Source of the DNA: Chara braunii
Lineage: Eukaryota; Streptophyta; Charophyceae; Charales; Characeae
NCBI GenBank assembly: GCA_003427395.1
Contig: BFEA01000011.1
Coordinates: 117,545-145,615, forward strand
DNA length: 28,071 bases
Reading direction: 5' to 3'
Shown here in pieces: positions 17,953 through 27,395 of this stretch. Both the position numbers and the translations under genes were made by a program. Positions within the stretch are counted from its first letter, which is position 1. Each line of letters opens with the position of its first letter. The notes below the pieces were generated by a model that was given only the letters and a program-made list of their open reading frames with translations, had not been told where the DNA came from and did not search any database.

Positions 17953-20233
17953 AATTAGATATGACGACTGTTAAGACTAGCCCTAGAAATTGACAAGAGG
18001 GGCTACCTCTTCCGTCGTGCCGAGGTCTACCTCTTTTTCGCCACTCCAAGCCTATTTCCGAAATGGCTCGCTGCGGGACGGCAATATGAGAATAGGTATA
18101 GGCGTAGCCCCTTTACAAGTGCGCAATTATCGTGGGAATGAACCCTTGAATATCGCTTATTCTAATATTAAAATTAAAAATAAGGAAAAAGAAATAAAAC
18201 AAGAGAAGGGAAGAGAAAAACGGAATATTCTTTAATTTATTTAAATTCTTCGGCATTTAATTTTAATGGGGTTGGCCTCAATTATCGATATTTCTGAAAA
18301 TAGAATTAAAAACATGAAAAATAATAATAAAAAATAATTAAAAAAAAAAACAAAGATTTTTCGTTATTTAATTGAATTTCATTGGAATTTATTTTTGACA
18401 AGATTGCTTTTATTTTCGTTATTTTCGATAATGGGATAAAGAAATAAGAGAAATAGACAAAAACGATAAGAAGGTAGAAAAACCATAATTATTAAATGAT
18501 TGGTAGAATTTTCCTCCATTTATTTACGATTCTGAATTGCCCCCGGATTATTTATTTACTCTTTTTCTGACGATTTTTCACTAGTTTGCGATGATTGAGA
18601 TTGCTCGCATGGCCTATCTGATTTCCCTGACTCCTAGCCTCACCGTGACCCATGTGCTATGAGAGTGTGTGATATGAGTGTGGGATTAGATGATTGCCGT
18701 AGTGCTGCGGTCGTGTCACTTCTGTCGAGCCCCTAGTCATCATTGTGTTGGTGTGGTTGGGGCTCGGGTTCGAACATGAGGTTCGGGACAGGTTTGGAAC
18801 TATTATGGCAAGGCTGCATGGGTTCGACATCCACATGTTTAAGGTCCGGTGTGGGCACGGCGTCGGCATGGTACGGTTGTCTCATGTTCGATTTTGGTCC
18901 GGCATCAGGTACGGTTCGACATCGGTGTGAGTTACGACTCTAAATGATTGGTACGGTATGGTGTCTACATTGGTTCGGTACTATTATGAGACTGCGGCGT
19001 TGTGCGGCATTGAACATGTTTTAGAGCACCGGGGTGATACACGTCACTACACCGTTTTCACCGTTTTCATGTTCGGTGTTAGCTCGACATGGACATGCTT
19101 CGGGATTGGTATTGGTGTTGCACGACGCGAGGTGAACCAGGATAATTATCGTTGATCCGTAACAGGGGGTAACGACGGTACAGGGTGACGCAGTTTGAAA
19201 CGGTCATGCTGAGTTCGATCCTCCTCGGCACGTTGGTATTAGACCCTTGTTCCCAAACCCTTCGACATGGGGAACGCGCCGGATCTGGGCTGTTATTCAA
19301 TGGCAAAGCACTCGGATTGGTATGGCCGGCATGGTTGGGGACTCTACTTCGAATTACTAAAGTCGGCCTGCAACGATTTTTGAGGTCCCAGATGACTACC
19401 CGATCCGGGACAGAGTACCTGAGTTTCGGCGCTACTGCAGCATGACCCTTGGAACTGTCGCGCAACTTGGGGCCCACGGCGCAAGGACAGGACGTTTTGA
19501 GTCTGGCCGTGGCTGATACGGGCGGCCTCGGCTGTACTAGCCGATACCAGAAGAATAAAAGAGGGCCGTGCGAGGAAGGAAGGGACAGAGTGCCTGGTGT
19601 CCGCAGCCCACGAACCAGCGCCAGGGAGAGGACATTGGAGTCGGGGGAGCGTGGATGGGTACATGGAGACTGCGTGGTCAAGGGAGGCGTGCCAGGTGTA
19701 CCCGGTGTACGCCTGAATCAGGTACGAAGGGCGCGGGCCATTGGAGAGGCGAGCGGGGGTGAGCGTGCCTAGCGTACGCAGTCTTCACGACACTTTGGAG
19801 AGGGTTTGTGCAGCCCGGTTGGAGGGAAACATGCGGAGTGTGCAAGGTGGACAGCGCTTACCCACAGTTGACTGGTGAACTTCAGGGGAAAGCAGACACA
19901 CGCAGGAGAACCACACGGGGCGGAGTGTTATCAATCGGGGGACATGAGAGAAGTGTGCGGGGCGTACCCCGCGAATCGCATAGCGCTGGCGGTACAGCAG
20001 TCCGGAGGCGTGCATGGTCTACCTTGCGCCCTGCGGACAAACGGAGCTCGCGAACAGTGTGGATGGCTCTTGTGCCCAGAGTCCTCGCCCCTGGAGAAGG
20101 AGAGTACGCGTCCCGTTCTCATTGCCTTCGCCTCCTGGTAGTGTCAATGAGGGAGTCCACCTGGCGCGAGAGGACTGATATACCTGCTTGAGCTGGTCGT
20201 CCATCTTTACCTTCACTAAGTTAACAAGGATAC

Positions 20234-20295
20234 CCGCTGTGAGCGGCCAATCATCACTATTTTTGCTGATCTGCCAAGAAAACCGCTGCGAGCGG
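20234..20295 (+). repeat. Two identical-stem hairpins, CCGCT-GYG-AGCGG
   Basis: CCGCT-GTG-AGCGG (20234-20246) and CCGCT-GCG-AGCGG (20283-20295) have the same perfect 5-bp stem, differ only inside the loop, and are each followed by CCAAT (the second after one extra G). They lie 49 bases apart in the tail of the element. Confidence 0.6.
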
Positions 20296-20622
20296 GCCAA
20301 TTGGCGTTCCTTTGTTGCTCCTGGTGGGAAGAGGACTGAGTTGGCCATCTGAGCGATCGTGTTCCTTCCTCCGTCGTGAACCGAAACCGGCCAGCCACGT
20401 AGCGAGCTATGAGGGGGATGACCACCTTTCAGATTAAAGCTTAAGTCTCTGGGCGCATCAGGAAGGCCCGATTGGCGGGGAATAGANTGGGTAATGTACC
20501 CTGGCAAGAGAGACTTGTGTCAGACAAGCCAGCCTGTGAAAGGCCGCCGGATCCTACCGGTAATCGGACTTGGGAACGAGAGGCTCATACTGGATAGAAC
20601 CTTCACCCTTCCCCTCATTTAC

Positions 20623-20660
20623 ATTATTATTACTATTATTATTATTACTATTATTATTAT
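20623..20660 (+). repeat. ATT/ACT triplet microsatellite
   Basis: A run of ATT triplets with two ACT interruptions. A similar (TAT)n run lies inside each LTR near its start, but the flanks differ, so this is a separate microsatellite. Confidence 0.9.
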
Positions 20661-21047
20661 AGCATCTTCCTCCTTCCGTGGCTGAATGACTGTTCAAGAC
20701 TAATCGGTAAACTGCTAAGTCTCACATTTGTACGGGGACCTAGCAGATCCAGGCGAACAGACACTATGGAAACTTGAGTGAACAGTCCACGACAGCGGGA
20801 GAGGACAGAGAGAGGGAGAACAGAGAGAGCGAGAACAGAGAGAGGGATCAGCGAGTTGATGAATAGCTGCGGGATGGGACTGGGAGAATCTGTGAGGCGG
20901 TGAGAAGAAGGGGGAGAAAGTTGGAAAGAGGGGAGACGAGAGAGAAATAGAGATGAGGCGGACAAAGTGAGGAAGAGAGTGCACCAGTGTGGTGGCGACG
21001 AGTTAGACTGAGTGAGAGCATGCAAAGAGAGAAATTCTCGAGACCAC

Positions 21048-21054
21048 AGAAGGG
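21048..21054 (+). other. Candidate polypurine tract before the 3' LTR
   Basis: AGAAGGG directly precedes TGTGTTAACG, the LTR start. It is short for a PPT, but about 170 bases upstream are purine-rich as well. Position and polarity fit plus-strand priming. Confidence 0.5.
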
Positions 21055-21242
21055 TGTGTTAACGTATCTGGCTGAGCGCCTAAGACTGAGGATATAGGGC
21101 TGGGATAGTCTGCTGAAGTTTTGGACACTATTATTATTATTATTATNGGGTGTGTTAACGTATCTGGCTGAGCGCCTAAGACTGAGGATATAGGGCTGGG
21201 ATAGTCTGCTGAAGTTTTGGACACTATTATTATTATTATTAT
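21052..21242. other. Assembly join: 95-bp identical ends around a single N
   Basis: Bases 21052-21146 and 21148-21242 are identical over all 95 positions and separated by one N. The left copy stops exactly at the end of the TAT microsatellite. This is what a scaffolder leaves when two contigs overlap by 95 bp. It should not be read as a biological repeat. Confidence 0.9.
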
Positions 21243-22072
21243 CTATCATCAAACAGAACGGGCCTACTTATCGACCCGTAAAGTCTTCACTTGGCGTCGG
21301 GCCCTCGGCCAGGCTCGCGAGTTGGAGAAGAGCCCTTACGGTGGGCCTCTGCTATTTGGTTGTCGGTCGCTTGACGCGTAGTCAGCAGCTTGGGTCGCGA
21401 GTTATCTCTTGAGGAAATATTCGGAATAGGCAGCTTAACTGTTAGCTCATTATTCCAATCAGAACTCAGTTCATCTATTGGCTCGTTTCAGTAATTGGCT
21501 CGTTTCTGCAATCCAAGCCCGATCGATTATTGGCTGAATTTGGCTCATTCTTCCAACCAGAACTCAGTTCATCTATTGGCTCGTTTCGGTTTTGCTTGTT
21601 TCTGCAATCAGAGCCCCGGTCAACTGTTGGCTCACTCCGGCAATCAGAGACCAGTTTATTGATTGGCTCGTTCTGTAAACAGAGCCCTGACAATTTATTG
21701 GCACGCTCCTGTAAGCGAAGCCCCGAGGATTGATCGGCTCAATCCCGTGAACAGAGCCTGGTTCATCTTTTATACTTATCAAACCTTTTTACTGTGGTTG
21801 GACTCGTATCTTCAAAAATCGATTATTTTTATTGTGGAAAATCAAAGGGTTGTTGTTTCAGAATTCGTTGATGATATTTTGCATTGACAGTGAGTTCGCC
21901 TCAAATCAGAAAGGCATCATCCTCAACATAAAGATCAGGGGAGAGACAGGCAGAATGCAACCCCCATTCCCTAATCGCCGCTGAGGACCTCTGAAGCGGG
22001 CACGACGAGTGACAGGCGTCGCTGTTCTTGGCTTCAACGTCGAACGGGGTCCCCTCCCTGGGTTTCCTCACA
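21055..22072 (+). repeat. 3' LTR of the giant element, with an assembly duplication at its start
   Basis: The complete copy is 21151-22072 (922 bp). Bases 21055-21146 are its first 92 bases repeated before an N at 21147. It matches the 5' LTR at about 96%, with one 3-bp difference in the TAT run and one single-base gap. It ends CCTCACA at 22072, after which the sequence departs from the post-LTR sequence of the left copy (apart from a shared ACG) and becomes LINE DNA. Confidence 0.87.
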
Positions 22073-22075
22073 ACG

Positions 22076-22829
22076 CGTGTGCATATGGGTCACCTCAATT
22101 TCAGGTTGTGCGTCTTCCAAGATCGGTCTCCCTGCCCTGTCAGTGCTGCCATCTCCGGATGAGCGGTTGGCCATTGGGGTGCTGGTCTCACCCAGGGTGG
22201 GTGCTCCTGAGCACTCTGCTTTCATTATGCCACAGCATCTGTTCCCATCAGGCCATTAGCCATCTGCGGGGACAGGGAGCTGATCCGTCAGCCGGGGCAT
22301 CGATGCTGGGGGGAGCAGTCTTCCCTCCCCAATCTCGTTGGCGGCGAGGTTGTGCAGAGGTTGTTTACTGCCCTGGGCCCCGTCTGGCTTTGGTTTGTAT
22401 GTCCATTGGGGGCTTTTGTTGTCTTGAAGCAGGGGGGATTCAGACCTGGAGTTGGATGAGAGTGGATGTGTGTGTGCAGATGGGTCACCTCAATTTCATG
22501 TTGTGCATCTTCCACAGTCGGTCGCCCTGCCGTGTCAGTAATACCATCTCTGGAGGAGTGGCTCGCCATGCGGGTGCTGGTCTCGCCCAGGGCGGGTGCA
22601 CCTGAGCACTCTGCTTTCATTAAGTCACAGCATCTGTCCCCATCAGGCTATTGGCCATCTGCGGGGACAGGGTGTTGATCCGTCAGCAGGGGCGTCGATG
22701 CTGGGGGGAGCAGTTTCCCCTCCGCGGGGGGGAGTGTTGACCCTCCCGTCTTGCTGGCGGCGAGGTTGTGTTGAGGTTGTTTGGCACCCTGAGCCCCGTC
22801 TGGCTTTGGTTTGTATGTCCATTGGGGGC
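22076..22829 (-). repeat. 395-bp tandem repeat within the LINE ORF1 C-terminal region
   Basis: GGGTCACCTCAATTTCA at 22087 recurs at 22482, and similarity covers about 22076-22413 and 22471-22829. On the - strand both copies encode a MKAECSGAP...LGETST peptide, so the repeat is an internal duplication of the ORF1 tail. The second copy has about 21 extra bases in a G-rich stretch. The 3' LTR abuts the start of the first copy. Confidence 0.8.
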
Positions 22830-24178
22830 GAGCTGAGGCCGGCTTGCTGCGCAATATGGGGGCTCCTGTTTTTCCAGTCCCAGCAGTGCCTCCGATGTTG
22901 GTAGCATGCAGTGGCCCATCACCTTTTCCCGGGGCGGCTTCGTGTTTGCTTTTCTGCTTGGGGTCGTCGTTGATTTGCACCCTCGCCCCGGACAAAAATG
23001 CATTTGGTTGCCCGTTACTCTGCCAGACCCATTTCCCAGGCCGGCCATCTGCGTATGCTCTAAAGGTCCACCCTTCCAGTTCCTTTTCTTCCGGGTACCA
23101 CCATTCTTCATCCGTAGGATGCGGGATCACCATTTCCCTGATCCTTGGCCTGTTGCTGTTGGGGCATGCGTCATTGGTACAGAGGTGGCCTCTTTGTTTG
23201 CATACATAGCACCACAGGTCTTTAGTGTGGCTAACGGGGACTGAGAACTCCTTTCCCCCGTGAGAGTATCTCCATTCCTCGTTGAGGGGGAAGGGAAAGT
23301 CTGGATCCCAGTCAACGGCCACAAGGAGGGAGTCGTCCCTTTTTCCCAAAAACTGTGGCAAATCTGTGATATGGCCTTTAATGGGAGCAATGTTCTCCAG
23401 GTCGGTGAGTATTGCTCCCTGCACACATAGGGGAAAAAATCTAAACTCGACCCAGAAGTTAGATTTCATGAGATATTCCCTTCTATCATCACTCGACTGC
23501 GGGTTGGCGGGAGTCCATGCCGCCACTTGCACTGGTCTACCTCTGAATTGCAGCGTGTTGTTTCTCAGTATGATCTGTTTATCTGTTGAGTATAAGGCAA
23601 GTACAGTGATGCAGTCGGGGCTTTCAACCTCGACAAGTGGTCCTGCGCGAGTTGGCGGTCTGGTTTAATCCTTCCAAGCTTGTCAGCGATCCATTTGACT
23701 TTGTCGTTGATGGGGATTGCCGTTTGCAGAGGCTGAAAGTGGAAGTGCAGTGCTCGATGTGAGTAGATTGCATCCCTCGCCGCCCTTGCTTGGGTGGGGA
23801 AGAAAGAATGTAGCCTTCCGTGACCTGAAATTCCCACTGTGGCTCTACATACAACTGCTGAATGAGCTGGCTCTTCAGTGGAGCCATGGTGGCCAGCGTG
23901 GAGGACCTATGAGCATCTGATTGTGTGGGGGGAGAGAGTGCTCTAATCAATTGAGGGGGGGATTTTCTTCTATCGGCAAAAGTCGGAGCTCCGTTCTGCG
24001 CCCCGGACCCCGATCCCGATGCCATAACTTTGTCCTTCCATGTGGCATCCCTCTTCCCCTCATCCTGTGCTGTCATTCCCCCCTCACCCCCCTGAGCGTG
24101 TTTCAGTTCTAGCTCACCCAGCTTCTTCACCGTGGGGGGGGATCTGTGAGCATCGTGATTGTTCTGTGTGTTGTCCAT
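22648..24178 (-). pseudogene. LINE ORF1 (gag-like RNA-binding protein), frameshifted
   Basis: Reading leftward, a likely start is the ATG at 24178 (MDNTQNNHDAH). A low-complexity S/P/T-rich head is followed by a conserved domain read in a second frame (HFHFQPLQTAIPINDKVKW, about 23770-23700) and then a third frame from about 23640 to 22648. That last frame holds VEVESPDCITVLALYS, a WVEFRFFPL segment as in DUF4283-type LINE proteins, and a zinc knuckle at about 23160-23215 (CYVCKQRGHLCTNDAC, CX2CX4HX6C). A P/K/G-rich tail runs to a TGA at 22648. At least two frameshifts (near 23770 and 23640) break it. It would coat LINE RNA in the ribonucleoprotein particle. Confidence 0.72.
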
Positions 24179-24600
24179 TCCGTCACGAGGCTGGGCTTGG
24201 GGGGGGAGGGATGGTCACTCCTCCCCTCTTTTGCGGCACCCACATCCTCCCTCTTTCCCTCGGTGGTTTTCGCTTCCAATTTCTGGCAGTTTTGTTTCAG
24301 ATGTAAGTTTTGTTCTTGTGATGCATTCAGATCATTGGGAGGGGGGGCGGTGGTTCCGGACGGGTCCCAGCCTGACGAGGGAGCACTGCCCCGTAATTGC
24401 CGATCGCCGCCAGGGAGAGGCCTTGTCTTCCCGGGTTGGAGCATGGTGTCGTTCCTATTTGACCTTCCTTCGTTTGCTGTGCCCGTTTTTTTTCCGTCAT
24501 TGCCGTAGCAAGTTTGTGTGTGCGAAATTGGCGGTGTCGAAGGGGCACAGTCACAGCTGCCTGTGTTTAGGGTAGGGTCAACCCCCGGAAGTCCAAGGTC

Positions 24601-26616
24601 AGCTCAGTTATATTGATTATTGTCAACGTAGTGCTCACAATTCGCCATCCGTGTATCTTATGTGATCGATGTGTGTGTGTCAGGAGTGTGTTTTTATGGA
24701 TACACAAGCAACGGAGTGGCCGTGCAAATGGTATAGAGTGTATGTGTTATTTAAGTACTTTGTATGTGTTTCGATCCGGATCGCGGTCCACACCTTTTTT
24801 AAGTCAGACTCTAGTACAGGGGGGTCAGCAGGGCAGGGCCAGGGCCAGGGTAGGATAAAAGGATAAAAGGAATGGATGTCGTTGAGAGTCAGAAGATTAG
24901 GAATGGGGGCGGGTTCAGGGTATTTGGGCTGGGGCCAGGGGGTATGTGGCAAGAGGTCACCAAGCGAGCGATGTCCTGCCTCCCAGTGTTTGCGTTCCGC
25001 TTTCTAGCTCCGTTATGGTACCCCGTTCAGCCACGGACCTCCTCCTCTTGCCGATTCCCAACTCCTGCCGTCGTTCCTCCACTTCCACCACCTCCGTTGT
25101 GCAGGGCAGGTACGGGTGCCATTTGTTACCTGTGATCTGGTCAGTTGTCTCCAGTCTCCCTCCTCCCACCGCCATGCCCGTGTCTCCCCCAATCGCTGCC
25201 ACCGCTTTTTCGTTCCCCCCTTCTCTATGTGTACACATCCCTTCTCGAATCCGCAGTCAATCGTCGTCACAGCACTCACACTGTCGTTGAGGTCGGTCCG
25301 TAGTCGGATGTCCACTCTCCTGTTCGTATGATGATCACGCCGGCGTAGCTGCATCATGCAGGCACCACGTGGAGTTTTTCCACTCCAGCCCTTACGTGGC
25401 CGGGGCTGCAGATGCTCAAGACGCGTGGCGTCAATCAACAGTGATGCCGACCGCCGCCACGTGGCTCGTGCAGGTCCTGGTGGGCGGGCCTAGCCGTCCG
25501 CGGGTCGCGAGGCGCTAGTGCAAAAAAAAAAAAAGGGGCCTGCCCTTTCTGTTCCCCTATCTTCAGCTTTGTTTGTTGTGTGGCGAAGGCCAAAGCTAGC
25601 AGGACTCGGGCTCATGCCACAGTTTGGGCCGGGCTTCACGCAGCCAGTTCAATAGAGACACATAGACGCCCGTAAATGAAGATGGCGAAGGAGGGGATAG
25701 GGTCTTGCTCCACTGACTTACTTCAGGGAATCTACCCAACTTAGAGTAAGTGCAGAGGACTTCCCGTAAGAAGTGAGGCTCCCCTGCCAGCAATTATGAG
25801 GGCTATTACGGAAATAGTGCCCCGTGAAAACTGAAAAATTGTGCAGATGTTTTCTGACTGGACCAGAATGGCAGTCGGGTGCATTGCACCATCCTTAAGG
25901 GAATACTTCGCCAAACAGATAACCTTTTTCCTTCTCTACTTATGAGCAGGTCATGTGGTGACTCAAAAGATCACCCCATAAATAATAAATAAAATAGACA
26001 GAAAGTAAAGTCATATATCAAAAGAACTTCTGGCATCATCAAACGGGATATGGGTCAGGAGCATGAGGCCTGGTAGAGAGATCTGGGGATGCTTTGGGGT
26101 GGGCATCCCAAGGGACAGCCAAGGTTTGCTGCTGGGATGACGCTGGTCGGAGCTGGGGTGAGTTGTGTTGCCCTGTAACCCAGCAGGGTGGGGGCGTGAG
26201 GCCTGGAAGAGATCAGCAGGGAGTGAGACGGTGTTGGAAAGTCTTAGAAGGGATGTCAGGGATCCTGAGGGTAATGAGCATTCGTAGGACCTCTGTGGCA
26301 GCCTATTGCATGAATAGTTCCTTAATAGGTTGTTTGCAATGAGCCCAAGTCGTGAATACAATGTCGACACTGAAAGCCAAGATTACCGAACCAATGATAG
26401 ATCTTCATCGACAATAGTATCCAGTAAGAAAGTGGGGGGTGAGATAATCATACACGGACGAAGAGAGGTGGGGGAGATTAGACAAGGGAGAGGGATAAGG
26501 CCCACTCCTTCTCCGGGCTCCTCCTACGACAGCAACCCCACATCAGCAATGATCTGAATACAAATTAGAGACTCAGCCTCCGGGTGCCACGTGGCACCGA
26601 TCAATACATTAATTAN
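24601..26616. other. About 2 kb without a supportable gene
   Basis: The first part (to about 25500) is GC-rich and may be the LINE 5' region. It contains short tandem GGGCCA units near 24835, a GGATAAAA doublet near 24853 and several ACGTGG motifs. An A13 run (25522-25534) could be the tail of a + strand retroposed sequence or a T run on the other strand. From 25560 to 26616 there are only short frames with no recognised similarity. A 12-bp palindrome TGCCACGTGGCA lies at 26585-26596, and an N at 26616 marks a join. Confidence 0.55.
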
Positions 26617-27341
26617 TGTTGGAGCCTCGTCGTCATGAAGACATCAGGTACGTATTCACAACACCTCACAAGTCCTGATCTTATCCCGAATAATCACGAC
26701 CCCTCCTTGAAGTAACGAAGCCGATGATCAATAGCCGGTCGTAAGGATCCGACAGTACGACACGTGGCAGCGCCACGTCAGCAGCAATACGTGGCGACTG
26801 CCACGTCAGCAGATCAGAGACATTCGCCAGCCAGATAGCAAGCCAGCCAGCAGTAACTCACCATGTCAGAAAATGCCGGCCTTCCTCCAGTCTCGCAGCG
26901 TCAAACCAAGGCTGCGAGAGTCAGGCGCTGAAAACAGCGTCAACGCAAGACAGCCAGCCCTCCCAAAGTCAAGGAGCCAATGCTCTTATAGTGTTGACTC
27001 GGGGTCTGATCCCAATAATATCCAACCTCAGCCGTCCAGATCTCCCTGCCTGGAGGGTCTGGATAGATCTGCAACTGTATCTTCTTTGGCCTGGGTCGTA
27101 GTTTGGGTACCTGCACTCAACAAGTGAATGAATCTGATCCAAGACCTGGCATGGTACTTTGACTGACAGTTGATTTTGACCTTTGAATTTCCTAAGTCTT
27201 GGCGTTCGGTCCCATAGCCGTACGCAGTTTACTCAGGCCGGGGCATGTGTTGGTTACACAGCCCGGCGCAGTCTTCCACAGACTGCGTGGCCTGGGGCTA
27301 AGGGTTGGGCCCCTAGTCGACTACTGAACAGGGTTATTACA
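26617..27341 (-). repeat. 3' LTR of a second, - strand Ty3/gypsy chromovirus
   Basis: On the - strand the LTR would start TGTAATAACCC (27341 downward) and end GGCTCCAACA (26617), giving TGT/ACA ends and a 725-bp length. It begins 54 bases after the stop of the integrase-chromodomain ORF, after a purine-rich GCGGGACGACAGGAA, which is where a 3' LTR belongs. A TATA-like CTATAAGAGC lies on the - strand at about 26982-26991. The left edge coincides with the N at 26616, as often happens when contigs break at repeats. The matching 5' LTR is outside the window, so the boundaries are inferred. Confidence 0.65.
26762..26806. repeat. Paired ACGTGGC/GCCACGT inverted repeats in the LTR
   Basis: ACGTGGC-AGC-GCCACGT (26762-26778) and ACGTGGC-GACT-GCCACGT (26789-26806) are two 7-bp-stem inverted repeats in tandem, each followed by CAGCAG. 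ACGTGGC is the core of plant G-box/ABRE elements bound by bZIP factors. They lie downstream of the TATA-like box in the transcribed sense, so they may act in RNA or as DNA sites. Confidence 0.7.
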
Positions 27342-27395
27342 TTCCTGTCGTCCCGCTTTCGAGTTCCACCGCAAAAATAATTATAATCTTAACCC

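Larger units (their letters stand above)
17581..21047 (+). other. Long non-coding 3' tail of the giant element
   Basis: About 3.5 kb between the integrase stop and the 3' LTR with no convincing gene on either strand. Layout: mixed sequence with the hairpin (17581-18130); a very AT-rich block with a 20-base pure-purine run AAGAGAAGGGAAGAGAAAAA (18201-18220); a degenerate GGTTCGACAT/GGTACGG-rich block (about 18740-19130); GC-rich sequence without known motifs (19140-20600); an N at 20487; an ATT/ACT triplet run; and GA-rich DNA (20800-20990). Frames over 100 codons occur in the GC-rich block but overlap each other on both strands and match nothing I know. Confidence 0.6.
4..22072 (+). mobile_element. 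Giant (~22 kb) degenerate Ty3/gypsy LTR retrotransposon
   Basis: Two direct repeats of about 926 bp, each starting TGTG and ending CACA, flank a block carrying in order a tRNA-Asp-type PBS, gag, protease, RT-RNase H and integrase, all on the + strand. The PR-RT-RH-IN order defines Ty3/gypsy (Metaviridae). PBS just inside the left repeat and a short purine tract just before the right repeat give the same polarity as the genes. The LTRs differ by about 39 substitutions in about 925 aligned bases, counted by eye. Unusual traits are the size, an array of eleven ORFs upstream of gag and a 3.5-kb non-coding tail. Every large gene is broken. The apparent length includes a 96-base assembly artefact at 21052-21147 and an undetermined gap at 20487. 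Target-site duplication cannot be tested because the window starts at the left LTR edge. Confidence 0.85.
22076..24600 (-). mobile_element. Partial, degenerate LINE (ORF1 and upstream part)
   Basis: On the - strand this segment carries a plant-style LINE ORF1 with an RNA-binding-like domain and a CCHC knuckle. Its 5' side is to the right (toward 24600) and its 3' side ends at the giant element's LTR. ORF2 (endonuclease and RT) is not present in the window. It either lies left of the giant element, beyond base 1, or was lost. The sequence just right of the LTR matches the inside of the ORF1 tandem repeat, so the LTR element appears to have inserted into this LINE. Confidence 0.7.

Noticed and set aside
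18201-18220. The 20-base purine run as the true polypurine tract
   Set aside because: No LTR start follows it; the repeat that matches the 5' LTR begins nearly 3 kb further on. It is kept only as a possible secondary tract.
19079-20507. Several frames of 100-200 codons on both strands in the GC-rich tail
   Set aside because: They overlap heavily in opposite frames, lack conserved motifs, and one crosses the N at 20487. GC-rich DNA has few stops, so length alone is not evidence.
20657-21252. - strand frames rich in S, L and P, one spanning the N at 21147
   Set aside because: They come from GA-rich DNA read on the other strand and from the duplicated assembly overlap.
26011-26370. A 119-codon - strand frame
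   Set aside because: It has no recognised similarity, lies opposite another open frame of similar quality, and is rich in S, L and P.
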